This document shows positions 9,060 to 17,037 of a stretch of DNA of 64,000 bases, piece after piece. Position numbers and translations under genes: made by a program. Source of the stretch: Cellulomonas cellasea. GTDB taxonomy: Bacteria; Actinomycetota; Actinomycetes; Actinomycetales; Cellulomonadaceae. The stretch is taken from contig NZ_JAUDBQ010000010.1 of the NCBI RefSeq assembly GCF_030372105.1, positions 105,589-169,588 on the forward strand. Direction: 5' to 3'. The notes under the pieces are model-generated. The model saw only the letters and a list, made by a program, of their open reading frames with translations. It was not told the origin of the DNA and searched no databases. Positions within the stretch are counted from its first letter, which is position 1; every line of letters starts with the position of its first letter.

Positions 9060-9136
9060 GTGACGTGATTGTGACCGCCAGAGGCCGTCGTGACCCGTCT
9101 GTGACTGCTCTGTCCTGATGTGACTCAATCGTGACC
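9060..9136 (+). promoter_or_regulatory. Three-unit 30-bp periodic array of GTGAC pairs upstream of sugar ABC operon
   Basis: GTGAC occurs at 9060, 9071, 9090, 9101, 9120 and 9131. Within each pair the offset is exactly 11 bp; pair to pair it is exactly 30 bp. The spacers share a pyrimidine-rich end (tgatt, cgtct, caatc), but the other 14 bases of each unit are unrelated. Eleven-bp spaced direct GTNAC half-sites are the binding mode of OmpR-family regulators such as GlnR, PhoP and MtrA. The array ends 126 bp before the substrate-binding protein start. Operator function is inference. Confidence 0.55.
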
Positions 9137-9261
9137 GTGCCAGGTGCCTTCTGGGGTTGCGCCCCGGTTCAGGCCGGGCTTCCATCAACGGAGGGCAAAT
9201 GCCCGCCGACCAGGACTTTTCTGTCTTGGGGGGAGCGGAACCACGACGACGTGGAGGTCAG

Positions 9262-10632
9262 ATGAACAGCATGGGCAGGCGCCGCGGCCAGATCACGGCA
9301 GCGAGCGCAGCAGGGCTCCTCATCCTCGTGGGGGCATGCAGCACAGACACCGGCGAGGGCTCCGAGGGGGAGAACACCGCAGCGGCGATCGACTGCTCGC
9401 AGTTCGAGCAGTACGGGGACCTCGAGGGCAAGACGATCAGCGTGTACACGTCGATCGTCGACCCGGAGGCCGAGGAGCAGCGCGCGTCCTACCAGCCGTT
9501 CGAGGAGTGCACCGGCGCGGAGATCGAGTACGAGGGCTCGCGCGAGTTCGAGGCGCAGCTCCCCGTCCGCCTCACCGCCGGGAACCCCCCGGACATCGCG
9601 TACATCCCCCAGCCGGGCTTCCTGAAGTCCCTCGTGGAGGACTTCCCGGACGTGGTGGTGCCGGCCGGCGAGTCGGTCGTCTCCAACGCGAACGAGTTCT
9701 ACACCCCGGAGTGGGTGGACTACGGCACCGTGGACGGCACGCTGTACGCCACGCCGCTCGGCGCGAACGTGAAGTCCTTCGTCTGGTACTCGCCGGGCGC
9801 GTTCGCCGACGCCGGCTACGAGGTGCCGACCACGTGGGACGAGCTGATGGACCTCAGCCAGCAGATCGCGGACGACGGGGCCATCCCGTGGTGCGCCGGC
9901 ATCGAGTCCGGTGAGGCGACCGGCTGGCCGGCCACCGACTGGGTCGAGGACGTGGTGCTCCGCACCGCCGGACCCGAGGTCTACGACCAGTGGGTCAACC
10001 ACGAGATCCCGTTCAACGACCCGCAGATCGTCGCGGCCCTCGGGACTGTGGGGGACATCCTCAAGAACGACACGTTCGTCAACGGCGGCCTGGGCGGCGT
10101 GACGTCCATCGCCACGGCGCCCTGGAACGAGTCGGCCAACGGCATCCCGGACGGCACCTGCTGGCTGCACCGCGCGGCCAACTTCTACCAGGCCAACTGG
10201 GACGAGAGCCTCGAGGTCGCCGAGGACGGCGACGTCTACGCCTTCTACCTGCCGGGTCAGAGCGCCGACGACAAGCCGCTGCTCGGTGGCGGTGAGTTCG
10301 TGACCGCGTTCAGCGACCGCCCCGAGGTCCAGGCGTTCCACGCCTACCTCTCCAGCCCGGAGTGGGCCAACGCCAAGGCGTCGGTGACCGGCCAGGGGTG
10401 GTTCAGCGCCAACAGCGGGCTCGACGCGTCGCTGCTCCAGTCGCCCATCGACCAGCTCTCCTACGAGCTGCTCACCGACCCGAGCTACACGTTCCGGTTC
10501 GACGGGTCGGACCAGATGCCCGGCGCCGTGGGCGCGGGGACGTTCTGGACGGAGATGACGGCCTGGGTCGCGAGCGACAAGTCCGACGAGGACGTGCTCG
10601 CCGCGATCGAGGCGTCATGGCCCAGCTCCTGA
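9262..10632 (+). CDS. Sugar ABC transporter substrate-binding lipoprotein
   Basis: This 456-residue lipoprotein captures a sugar outside the membrane for a CUT1-type importer. A short basic N-terminus leads into a signal helix ending LILVGACS, a lipobox with the lipidated Cys near residue 26. The mature part contains GKTISVYTSIVDPEAEEQ and the segment LTAGNPPDIAYIPQPG. From memory the closest resemblance is to AglE-type alpha-glucoside binders, but the substrate is not certain. I chose the ATG at 9262 (GGAGG at 9253-9257); an in-frame ATG at 9199 also has a GGAGG site but gives an unusually long n-region. An inverted repeat at 10649-10685 separates it from the permease genes. Confidence 0.85.
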   Translation: MNSMGRRRGQITAASAAGLLILVGACSTDTGEGSEGENTAAAIDCSQFEQYGDLEGKTISVYTSIVDPEAEEQRASYQPFEECTGAEIEYEGSREFEAQLPVRLTAGNPPDIAYIPQPGFLKSLVEDFPDVVVPAGESVVSNANEFYTPEWVDYGTVDGTLYATPLGANVKSFVWYSPGAFADAGYEVPTTWDELMDLSQQIADDGAIPWCAGIESGEATGWPATDWVEDVVLRTAGPEVYDQWVNHEIPFNDPQIVAALGTVGDILKNDTFVNGGLGGVTSIATAPWNESANGIPDGTCWLHRAANFYQANWDESLEVAEDGDVYAFYLPGQSADDKPLLGGGEFVTAFSDRPEVQAFHAYLSSPEWANAKASVTGQGWFSANSGLDASLLQSPIDQLSYELLTDPSYTFRFDGSDQMPGAVGAGTFWTEMTAWVASDKSDEDVLAAIEASWPSS

Positions 10633-10648
10633 CCGACTGACCGGATGG

Positions 10649-10685
10649 ACGTGACGGGCGGCCCGCGAGGCGCCGCCCGTCACGT
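10649..10685 (+). terminator. Intercistronic hairpin between binding protein and permease genes
   Basis: ACGTGACGGGCGGC (10649-10662) pairs perfectly with GCCGCCCGTCACGT (10672-10685) around a 9-nt loop. It lies 17 nt after the binding-protein stop and before the first permease gene. Such hairpins commonly make the binding protein more abundant than the permeases by partial termination or 3'-end protection. Confidence 0.6.
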
Positions 10686-10744
10686 TCGTCCTTCCCACCG
10701 GGGTCGATGGCGCCCTGGCTGAACGCGGTGGAAGGCGGGGAGCG

Positions 10745-11734
10745 ATGGACTGGCTCATCGATGCGGGGTCCACGGGGCACAAGTTCGCCCTGATGTTCGT
10801 GGCGATCGCGCTGTTCGTGGTGGTGATGGGGGCCATCCTGCTGGCCGTGGACCGCCCCAAGCGGGTGCCCGGCTGGGTGGTCGCGGCGGCGTTCCTCGGC
10901 CCGACGGTGCTGGGGCTGGGCTTCGGCCTGGTGTACCCCGGGCTGCGGACCATCTGGGGATCGCTGCTCGACAGCAAGGGCAACGCGTTCGTCGGGCTGG
11001 AGAACTACGTCCGGGTCTTCTCCGAGGACCAGTTCCAGACGGTGCTCCGCAACACCCTCCTGTGGGTGATCCTCGTCCCGGTGCTGGCCACCCTGATCGG
11101 CCTGGTCTACGCGGTGCTGGTGGACCGGACCCGGTTCGAGTACCTGGCCAAGACGCTGATCTTCCTGCCGATGGCGATCTCCATGGTGGGCGCCGGCATC
11201 ATCTGGAAGTTCGTCTACGAGTTCCGGCCGGACCAGCCGGGCGTCAACCAGATCGGCATCCTCAACCAGCTCCTCGTGTGGCTCGGGCTGCCGCCGCAGC
11301 AGTTCCTGCTCGGAGAGCCCGCCAACACGCTCTTCCTCATCGCGGTGATGATCTGGATCCAGACCGGGTTCGCGATGACGGTGCTGTCCGCGGCGATCAA
11401 GGCGATCCCGGACGACATCGTCGAGGCCGCCCGGCTCGACGGGCTGCACGGCGCCAAGATGTTCCGCTTCATCACGGTGCCGAGCATCCGCCCGGCGCTG
11501 GTCGTGGTCGTCACCACCATCGCGATGGGCACGCTGAAGGTGTTCGACATCGTCCGGACCATGACGGGCGGCAACTTCGGCACGTCCGTCGTCGCGAACG
11601 AGTTCTACGTGCAGAGCTTCCGCATCCGCGACCTGGGACTCGGCGCCGCGCTCGCGGTGATCCTCTTCGTCCTGGTGATCCCGCTGGTCATCTACAACGT
11701 CCGTCAGCTGCGTATCGCGGAGGAGATCCGATGA
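10745..11734 (+). CDS. Sugar ABC transporter permease (MalF/AglF type)
   Basis: The 329-residue inner-membrane permease has about seven hydrophobic helices and a long N-terminal part with two helices before FLGPTVLGLGFGLVYPGL. The ATPase-docking EAA loop is EAARLDGLHGAKMFRFITVP. The C-terminus LVIPLVIYNVRQLRIAEEIR resembles AglF. GGGGAG precedes the ATG. Its stop overlaps the next permease by 4 nt. No ATP-binding subunit is encoded nearby, so the system probably shares a MsiK-like ATPase encoded elsewhere, as is usual for actinobacterial CUT1 importers. Confidence 0.88.
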   Translation: MDWLIDAGSTGHKFALMFVAIALFVVVMGAILLAVDRPKRVPGWVVAAAFLGPTVLGLGFGLVYPGLRTIWGSLLDSKGNAFVGLENYVRVFSEDQFQTVLRNTLLWVILVPVLATLIGLVYAVLVDRTRFEYLAKTLIFLPMAISMVGAGIIWKFVYEFRPDQPGVNQIGILNQLLVWLGLPPQQFLLGEPANTLFLIAVMIWIQTGFAMTVLSAAIKAIPDDIVEAARLDGLHGAKMFRFITVPSIRPALVVVVTTIAMGTLKVFDIVRTMTGGNFGTSVVANEFYVQSFRIRDLGLGAALAVILFVLVIPLVIYNVRQLRIAEEIR

Positions 11735-12675
11735 CTGCCGCGATCCCGTCCACCACCCTCGTCGACTCCGACGCCCGCACCGCCAAGACCCGCACCGGCC
11801 GGCTCGGCCGCATGGACCAGCGGGCCGGCATGGCCCGCGCCCGGCTCGCCCGGCCCTGGACGTCGTTGCTGGCCGTCATCCTGGCCGTGCTGTGGACCAT
11901 CCCGACGTTCGGGCTGCTGCTCACCTCGTTCCGGCCCCGTCAGGAGATCCGCACCTCCGGGTGGTGGACGTTCCTGCAGAACCCCGCCACCACCCTCGAC
12001 AACTACACAGAGGTGCTGTTCGGCAGCGGCACCCAGTTCTCGACGTTCTTCGTGAACTCGGTGGTCATCACCATCCCCGCCGTGGTCATCCCCATCTCGC
12101 TGGCCCTGCTGGCGGCGTACGCGTTCGCGTGGATCGACTTCAAGGGTCGCAACATCCTGTTCGTCGCGGTGTTCGCGCTGCAGGTGGTGCCCATCCAGGT
12201 GACGCTGATCCCGCTGCTCACCCAGTACGTGCAGTGGGGGCTCGCGGGCTCGTTCTGGACGATCTGGCTGTCGCACTCGATCTTCGCGCTGCCGCTGGCG
12301 ATCTTCCTGCTGCACAACTTCATGAAGGACATCCCGCCGTCGCTGGTCGAGGCCGCGCGGGTGGACGGCGCCGGGCACGTGACGATCTTCTTCCGGGTGC
12401 TGCTGCCCCTGCTCACCCCGGCCATCGCGTCCTTCGCCATCTTCCAGTTCCTGTGGGTGTGGAACGACCTGCTGGTGGCCCTCACGTTCGCGGGCGGGTC
12501 CCCCGACGTGGCGCCGCTGACGGTCCGGGTCGCGGAGCTGGCGGGCACCCGCGGCGCGCAGTGGCATGTGCTGTCCGCCGGGGCGTTCATCGCGATGATC
12601 GTGCCGCTGATCGTGTTCCTGCTGCTGCAGCGGTTCTTCGTGCGGGGCCTGCTCGCGGGCTCCGTGAAGGGCTGA
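11731..12675 (+). CDS. Sugar ABC transporter permease (MalG/AglG type)
   Basis: The 314-residue second permease starts at the ATG overlapping the previous stop. A hydrophilic N-terminus of about 45 residues precedes six helices. The EAA loop is EAARVDGAGHVTIFFRVLLP, and the C-terminus RFFVRGLLAGSVKG is typical of MalG-family subunits. With the upstream gene it forms the channel of the importer fed by the lipoprotein at 9262-10632. The operon probably ends here; an 18-bp tandem repeat follows but no clear hairpin. Confidence 0.9.
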   Translation: MTAAIPSTTLVDSDARTAKTRTGRLGRMDQRAGMARARLARPWTSLLAVILAVLWTIPTFGLLLTSFRPRQEIRTSGWWTFLQNPATTLDNYTEVLFGSGTQFSTFFVNSVVITIPAVVIPISLALLAAYAFAWIDFKGRNILFVAVFALQVVPIQVTLIPLLTQYVQWGLAGSFWTIWLSHSIFALPLAIFLLHNFMKDIPPSLVEAARVDGAGHVTIFFRVLLPLLTPAIASFAIFQFLWVWNDLLVALTFAGGSPDVAPLTVRVAELAGTRGAQWHVLSAGAFIAMIVPLIVFLLLQRFFVRGLLAGSVKG

Positions 12676-12680
12676 CCTGG

Positions 12681-12716
12681 GCTGGTGTGGGGGCTCAGGC
12701 TGGCGTGGGGGCTCAG
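12681..12716. repeat. Two 18-bp tandem repeats
   Basis: GCTGGTGTGGGGGCTCAG (12681-12698) is repeated at 12699-12716 with one mismatch (T to C at position 6). It lies between the permease stop and the EamA gene. No function is evident. Confidence 0.8.
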
Positions 12717-12738
12717 GGCCGTGTGACACCATCGGCGC

Positions 12739-13665
12739 GTGGTCCAACGTCCTTCGCCTGCCTCCTGGGCGGCGGCGTCGGCCCACGGCCTGGGCCGCGT
12801 GCCCGCACCGGCGCTGTTCGTCGTCTCGGGCCTCACCCAGTACCTGGGGGCGGCCATCGCGGTCGGGCTGTTCACCGTGCTGCCCGCCCCGACGATCGCC
12901 TGGCTGCGGGTGGCCGTGGCCGCCGTGGTGCTCGGGCTGTGGCGCCGGCCGTGGCGCACCCGGTGGACCCGAGCCGAGCTGGGCGCCTCCGCGCTGTTCG
13001 GCGTGGTGCTCGCCCTCATGAACGTCACGTTCTACATCGCCATCAGCAGCCTCCCGTTGGGCACCGCCGTGGCGATCGAGTTCATCGGCCCGGTGGCGGT
13101 GGCCGCCGTCACCGGGCGCGGCTGGCGTGAGCGGGGCGCCATCGCCGTGGCGGCCGTCGGCGTGGTGCTGCTCGCCGGCGTCAGCCTCGACGCCGGGCCG
13201 GACGCGGTGCGCGGGCTCATCGCCATCAGCGTGGCCGCCGCCTGCTGGGCCGGCTACATCCTGCTGGGCCGCCGGGTCTCGCAGCACGGCGGCGCCGGGG
13301 GAGGGGTGACGTCGTTGGCCGTGGCGATGGGCTTCGGCGCCCTGGTGCTGGCGCCGTTCTTCGCCGGCGACGCGGGGCCCGCGCTGACCGACCCCCGGCT
13401 CGCGCTGCTGATCGTGGCCATCGCGGTGCTGTCCTCCGTGGTGCCGTACGCGCTCGAGCAGATCGTGCTGCGGCGCGTCACCTCCGCCACCTTCGCGGTG
13501 CTGCTGGCGATGCTCCCCGCGACGGCCGCCGTGGTGGGCGCCGTGGTGCTGCGCCAATGGCCGCATGGCGTGGAGCTCATCGGCCTCGCGTGCGTCAGCA
13601 TCGCGATCATGCTCAGCTCCGGCAGCCGCCGAGGCTCCCGCGCCGACGACGTGACGGTGGACTGA
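12739..13665 (+). CDS. EamA family (RhtA-like) metabolite exporter
   Basis: The 308-residue protein has about ten hydrophobic helices arranged as two EamA repeats (roughly residues 25-155 and 165-295). The segment FIGPVAVAAVTGRG and the later VPYALEQIVLRRVTSATFAV are hallmarks of the RhtA/YdcZ-like threonine/homoserine exporter branch. The GTG start at 12739 follows a weak CACCAT hexamer at the 6-nt leaderless spacing. The stop at 13663-13665 directly abuts the stop of the convergent bpa gene. The substrate is inferred, not shown. Confidence 0.82.
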   Translation: MVQRPSPASWAAASAHGLGRVPAPALFVVSGLTQYLGAAIAVGLFTVLPAPTIAWLRVAVAAVVLGLWRRPWRTRWTRAELGASALFGVVLALMNVTFYIAISSLPLGTAVAIEFIGPVAVAAVTGRGWRERGAIAVAAVGVVLLAGVSLDAGPDAVRGLIAISVAAACWAGYILLGRRVSQHGGAGGGVTSLAVAMGFGALVLAPFFAGDAGPALTDPRLALLIVAIAVLSSVVPYALEQIVLRRVTSATFAVLLAMLPATAAVVGAVVLRQWPHGVELIGLACVSIAIMLSSGSRRGSRADDVTVD

Positions 13666-14565
13666 CTACAGGTACTGCCCTGGGCGCGTGTCCGAGGACG
13701 GTTGCTGGCCCTGACCGGCGCCCTGTGGGGGCTGCGACATCGGCACCAGGCCCGGCGGCAACGCCTTGCGCTGGGACTGCGACGCCACCTGCTGCGCCAC
13801 GAGCGCCGTCTGGATGCTCTGGAACAGGCCCTCCAGCCAGCCCACGAGCTGCGCCTGGGCGATCCGCAGCTCGGCGTCGCTCGGCACCATGCCCTCCTCC
13901 CCGAGCGGCAGCGTGAGCCGCCGCAGCTCAGCGAGCAGGTCCCCCGAGAGGCCGTCCTCGAGCTCGTGGACGGCGCGCGCGTGCACCTCGGTCAGCCGCA
14001 CCCGGGCCGCCTCGTCCAGCGGCGCGGTGCGGACCTCCTCCAGGAGCTGCTTGATCATCGAGCCGATCCGGATGACCTTCGTCGGCTGGTCGACGAGCCC
14101 GGCGGTGGTGCGCTGCTCCTCGGCGGCGGCCTCGCCCTCGGCGGTGGTGGCCGGCGCCTTGGTCGCGACTGCGGGCATCACCATCGGGCGCCCGTCCGGC
14201 CCGACCACGACGACGCGGGCGTTGCCTCCCGCGCGGGGCCGTTGCTCCGGCGTGGCAGTCGCCTCGGACGCTGCCCCGTTGTCCGCGCTCGGTGGCGTGG
14301 AGGCCTCGGCGGGCTCGGCGGCCTCCGGCGTGGCGCCCTGCGAGGTTGCGGCCTTCGACGAGGCGGCGCCCTTCGCCGGGGCTGACCGCCTTCGTGCGGT
14401 GGCCTTCTTCGCGGGACGCTCCTGCTCGGCGGCCTCCGCGGCTGCTGTGGCCTCCTCGGCCGCCTCGCTCGTGGGGGGCGGAGCCTCGTCTGTCGTCTTC
14501 CGGCGGGACCGTCCCCGGGCCGGGCGCTTCTCGTCGGCCGGGCTGTCGTGGCTGGTCTTGCTCAT
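13666..14565 (-). CDS. bpa: Bacterial proteasome activator Bpa (PafE)
   Basis: Bpa forms an ATP-independent ring that opens the 20S proteasome gate and feeds in unfolded proteins. The 299-residue protein ends with the proteasome-docking tail GQYL. Its core matches the mycobacterial protein closely: VIRIGSMIKQLLEEVRTAPL, VPSDAELRIAQAQLVGWLEG and a C-terminal ALPPGL segment. The family core is about 150-175 residues. Here roughly 140 extra N-terminal residues, rich in Ala, Pro, Glu and Lys, precede it and are probably disordered. No proteasome subunit or Pup-ligase gene lies in this window. Confidence 0.92.
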   Translation of the reverse strand: MSKTSHDSPADEKRPARGRSRRKTTDEAPPPTSEAAEEATAAAEAAEQERPAKKATARRRSAPAKGAASSKAATSQGATPEAAEPAEASTPPSADNGAASEATATPEQRPRAGGNARVVVVGPDGRPMVMPAVATKAPATTAEGEAAAEEQRTTAGLVDQPTKVIRIGSMIKQLLEEVRTAPLDEAARVRLTEVHARAVHELEDGLSGDLLAELRRLTLPLGEEGMVPSDAELRIAQAQLVGWLEGLFQSIQTALVAQQVASQSQRKALPPGLVPMSQPPQGAGQGQQPSSDTRPGQYL

Positions 14566-14628
14566 CCTCGATTGTCACCCGCAGTCGCGGGGCCCGCATG
14601 CGCCCGTCACCACGCCTGGCTCCGCCGC

Positions 14629-14634
14629 TAGGGT
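14629..14634 (+). promoter_or_regulatory. -10 element for leaderless AGE-family gene
   Basis: TAGGGT is followed after 6 nt by the ATG at 14641, with no Shine-Dalgarno sequence between. Confidence 0.5.
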
Positions 14635-14640
14635 GACGGC

Positions 14641-15870
14641 ATGACGTGGCTGACCACTCCTGCCCATGCCCGTTGGCTCGAGCAGGAGACGGACCGCCTG
14701 CTCGCCTTCGGGGTCGCCTCAGCCGTCGGATCTGGCGGGTTCGCGCGGCTCGACGAGCAGGGCGCCGTGGTGGATGGCCCCGCCGAGCTGTGGATCACCT
14801 GCCGCATGACGCACGTCTACGCGCTCGGCGCATTGCTGGGACGCCCGGGCTGCGCGCCGCTGGTCGACCATGGGCTGGCGGCGTTGCGCGGCCTGTTCCA
14901 CGACGACGAGCACGGCGGCTGGTTCGCCGAGGTCGGCCCCGACGGCCCCACCGACGACGAGAAGGCCGCCTACCCGCACGCGTTCGTGGTCCTGGCCACG
15001 GCGAGCGCCGTCGCCGCCGGGCGCCCGGGCGCGAGCGAGTTGCTGGACGAGGCGCTGGCGGTCTCCACGCGGCACTTCTGGGACGACGAGGCCGGCATGG
15101 CCGTCGAGGCGTGGGACCGGGCGTTCACCACGTTGGACGACTACCGCGGCGTGAACGCGAACATGCACACCGTCGAGGCGTACCTCGCGGCCGCCGACGT
15201 CACCGGCGACCGCCTGTGGCTCGACCGGGCGGTGCGGATCATCGAGCGCGTGGTGCACGGGTTCGCGCGGGACAACGCGTGGCGCATCCCGGAGCACTTC
15301 GACAGCGCGTGGTCGCCCGAGCTCGAGTACAACGCGGACACCCCGGCGCACCCGTTCCGGCCGTACGGCGCGACCATCGGGCACTGGCTCGAATGGGCGC
15401 GGCTGACCCTGCACGCGCGCGCCGCCCTGACCGTCCGCGGCGACACGGCGCCCGCGTGGATGCTCGACGACGCGGTGGCGCTGTTCGACGCCTCCGTCGC
15501 GGAGGGCTGGGATGTGGACGGCGCGCCGGGGTTCGTCTACACCGTGGACTGGGAGGGCCGGCCGGTGGTGCGCGAGCGCATGCACTGGGTCGTCGCCGAG
15601 GGCATCGGCGCCGCGGCCACGTTGTTCGCCGCGACGGGCGACCCGCGCTTCGACGACTGGTACGCGACGTGGTGGGACTACGCGGAGCAGCACCTGCTCG
15701 ACCGCGTGGGCGGCTCCTGGTGGCATGAGCTCGGCCCCGACAACGCGGTGTCCCGCACGGTGTGGGAGGGCAAGGCGGACCTGTACCACGCGGTGCAGGC
15801 CACGCTGATCCCGCGGCTGCCCCTCACCCCTGTGCTGGCCCCGGCGCTGGCGGAGGGCCTGCTGGACTGA
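14641..15870 (+). CDS. AGE family sugar isomerase/epimerase (YihS/mannose isomerase-like)
   Basis: This 409-residue cytoplasmic enzyme belongs to the N-acylglucosamine 2-epimerase family, an (alpha/alpha)6 barrel. Conserved features seen are WITCRMTHVYALG, YPHAFVVLATASA, NANMHTVEAYLAA and RIPEHFDSAW, with catalytic-type His residues. The NANMHTVEA segment is shared with YihS aldose-ketose isomerases and bacterial D-mannose isomerases, so interconversion of free hexoses is more likely than N-acetylglucosamine epimerisation. The substrate is not determined by sequence. Its 3' end overlaps the convergent oxidoreductase gene by 47 nt. Confidence 0.8.
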   Translation: MTWLTTPAHARWLEQETDRLLAFGVASAVGSGGFARLDEQGAVVDGPAELWITCRMTHVYALGALLGRPGCAPLVDHGLAALRGLFHDDEHGGWFAEVGPDGPTDDEKAAYPHAFVVLATASAVAAGRPGASELLDEALAVSTRHFWDDEAGMAVEAWDRAFTTLDDYRGVNANMHTVEAYLAAADVTGDRLWLDRAVRIIERVVHGFARDNAWRIPEHFDSAWSPELEYNADTPAHPFRPYGATIGHWLEWARLTLHARAALTVRGDTAPAWMLDDAVALFDASVAEGWDVDGAPGFVYTVDWEGRPVVRERMHWVVAEGIGAAATLFAATGDPRFDDWYATWWDYAEQHLLDRVGGSWWHELGPDNAVSRTVWEGKADLYHAVQATLIPRLPLTPVLAPALAEGLLD

Positions 15871-16855
15871 CCAGCAGCACCTTGCCGAACACCTCGCCCG
15901 AGTCGAGCAGCTCATGGGCGGCGGGAGCCTCGGCGAGCGGCAGCCGGGTGTGCACCACGGGCCTGAGCCGGCCATCGGCCAGCATCGGCCACACGTGCTC
16001 GCGCACCGCCGCCACGATGGCCGCCTTCTCGTGCGCGGGGCGTGAGCGCAGCGTGGCGCCGGCGACGCTGGCACGCCGGGCCATGAGCATCCCCAGGTCC
16101 AGCTCGCCGCGTCGTCCGCGCTGCAGGCCGATCACGACCAGCCGCCCGCCGGTGGCGAGCATCTGCACGTTCGAGCCCAGCGCCCCGGCGCCCAGCACGT
16201 CGAGCACCACGTCCACACCGCGCCCGCCGGTCGCGTCGAGCACCGTCGCCACGACGTCCTCGGCGCGGTGGTCGATCGCGACGTCGGCGCCGAGCGCCAC
16301 GCAGCGGGCCGCCCGGTCGGCGCCGCCCGCCGTGGTGATCACCCGCGCGCCCAGGGCCTTCGCGAGCTGCACCGCCACCGACCCCACACCGCCCGAGCCG
16401 CCCTGCACCAGCACCGTCGACCCGTCACGGACGCCGCCCACGTCCACCAAGTTGGACCACGCCGTGCACACGGCCTCCGGCAGGCCCGCGGCGTCCACCA
16501 GGTCAACGCCCGGGGGAGCGGGGAGCACCTGGCCTGCGGCGACGCAGGCCCGGGTCGCGTAGCCGCCGCCGTCGAGCAGCGCGACGACGGGGTCGCCCAC
16601 AGCCCAGCCGCCGCGCTCGGGCCCCGGCACGTCCGAGCCGGTCGCCGCGACGCGTCCCGACACCTCCAAACCCGGCCAGGACGGCGCGCCCGGCGGCGGC
16701 GGGTAGTGCCCGGCGCGCTGGAGGAGGTCGGCCCGATTCACCCCGGAGGCGACCACATCGATCAGAACCTCACCCGGCCCAGGAGCCGGATCTGGCAGTT
16801 CTGCGACTTCGAGGACATAAGGTCCGCCTGGGGACCGGACGACGATGGCATGCAC
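15824..16855 (-). CDS. NAD(P)H:quinone oxidoreductase, PIG3/QOR type
   Basis: The 343-residue medium-chain dehydrogenase/reductase lacks the catalytic zinc ligands. It starts MHAIVVRSPGGPYVLEVAEL, has ASGVNRADLLQRAGHYPPPP, and binds NAD(P)H through VLVQGGSGGVGSVAVQLAKA. This pattern is the PIG3 quinone oxidoreductase branch. The GTG start follows TAACCT on the minus strand after 7 nt, suggesting a leaderless mRNA. The last codons overlap the end of the convergent isomerase gene, and the tail is Pro-rich. Confidence 0.87.
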   Translation of the reverse strand: MHAIVVRSPGGPYVLEVAELPDPAPGPGEVLIDVVASGVNRADLLQRAGHYPPPPGAPSWPGLEVSGRVAATGSDVPGPERGGWAVGDPVVALLDGGGYATRACVAAGQVLPAPPGVDLVDAAGLPEAVCTAWSNLVDVGGVRDGSTVLVQGGSGGVGSVAVQLAKALGARVITTAGGADRAARCVALGADVAIDHRAEDVVATVLDATGGRGVDVVLDVLGAGALGSNVQMLATGGRLVVIGLQRGRRGELDLGMLMARRASVAGATLRSRPAHEKAAIVAAVREHVWPMLADGRLRPVVHTRLPLAEAPAAHELLDSGEVFGKVLLVSPAGPPPAPGPAQG

Positions 16856-16862
16856 AACCGTG

Positions 16863-16868
16863 AGGTTA
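16863..16868 (-). promoter_or_regulatory. -10 element for leaderless quinone oxidoreductase gene
   Basis: On the minus strand, TAACCT is followed after 7 nt by the GTG at 16855. Confidence 0.45.
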
Positions 16869-17037
16869 GGTCTGAAAGGGGCGTACCGCTGGGGGTGAGG
16901 TCATGGCAAACTCCTCGGCGGGCTAATGGTCTGGTGTCCAGGAGCCGATGAGATGCGAACGGTGACTGCCAGGCTGGCGCCACAGAGCCGGTCACCGCCG
17001 GTGCGACGCCCTTCACGGGTGAAGGAAAGAGGTCGAC

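Noticed and set aside
9060..9136. CRP/FNR-type binding sites suggested by TGTGA
   Set aside because: CRP sites need inverted TCACA arms. All six copies here are direct repeats on one strand at 11-bp spacing.
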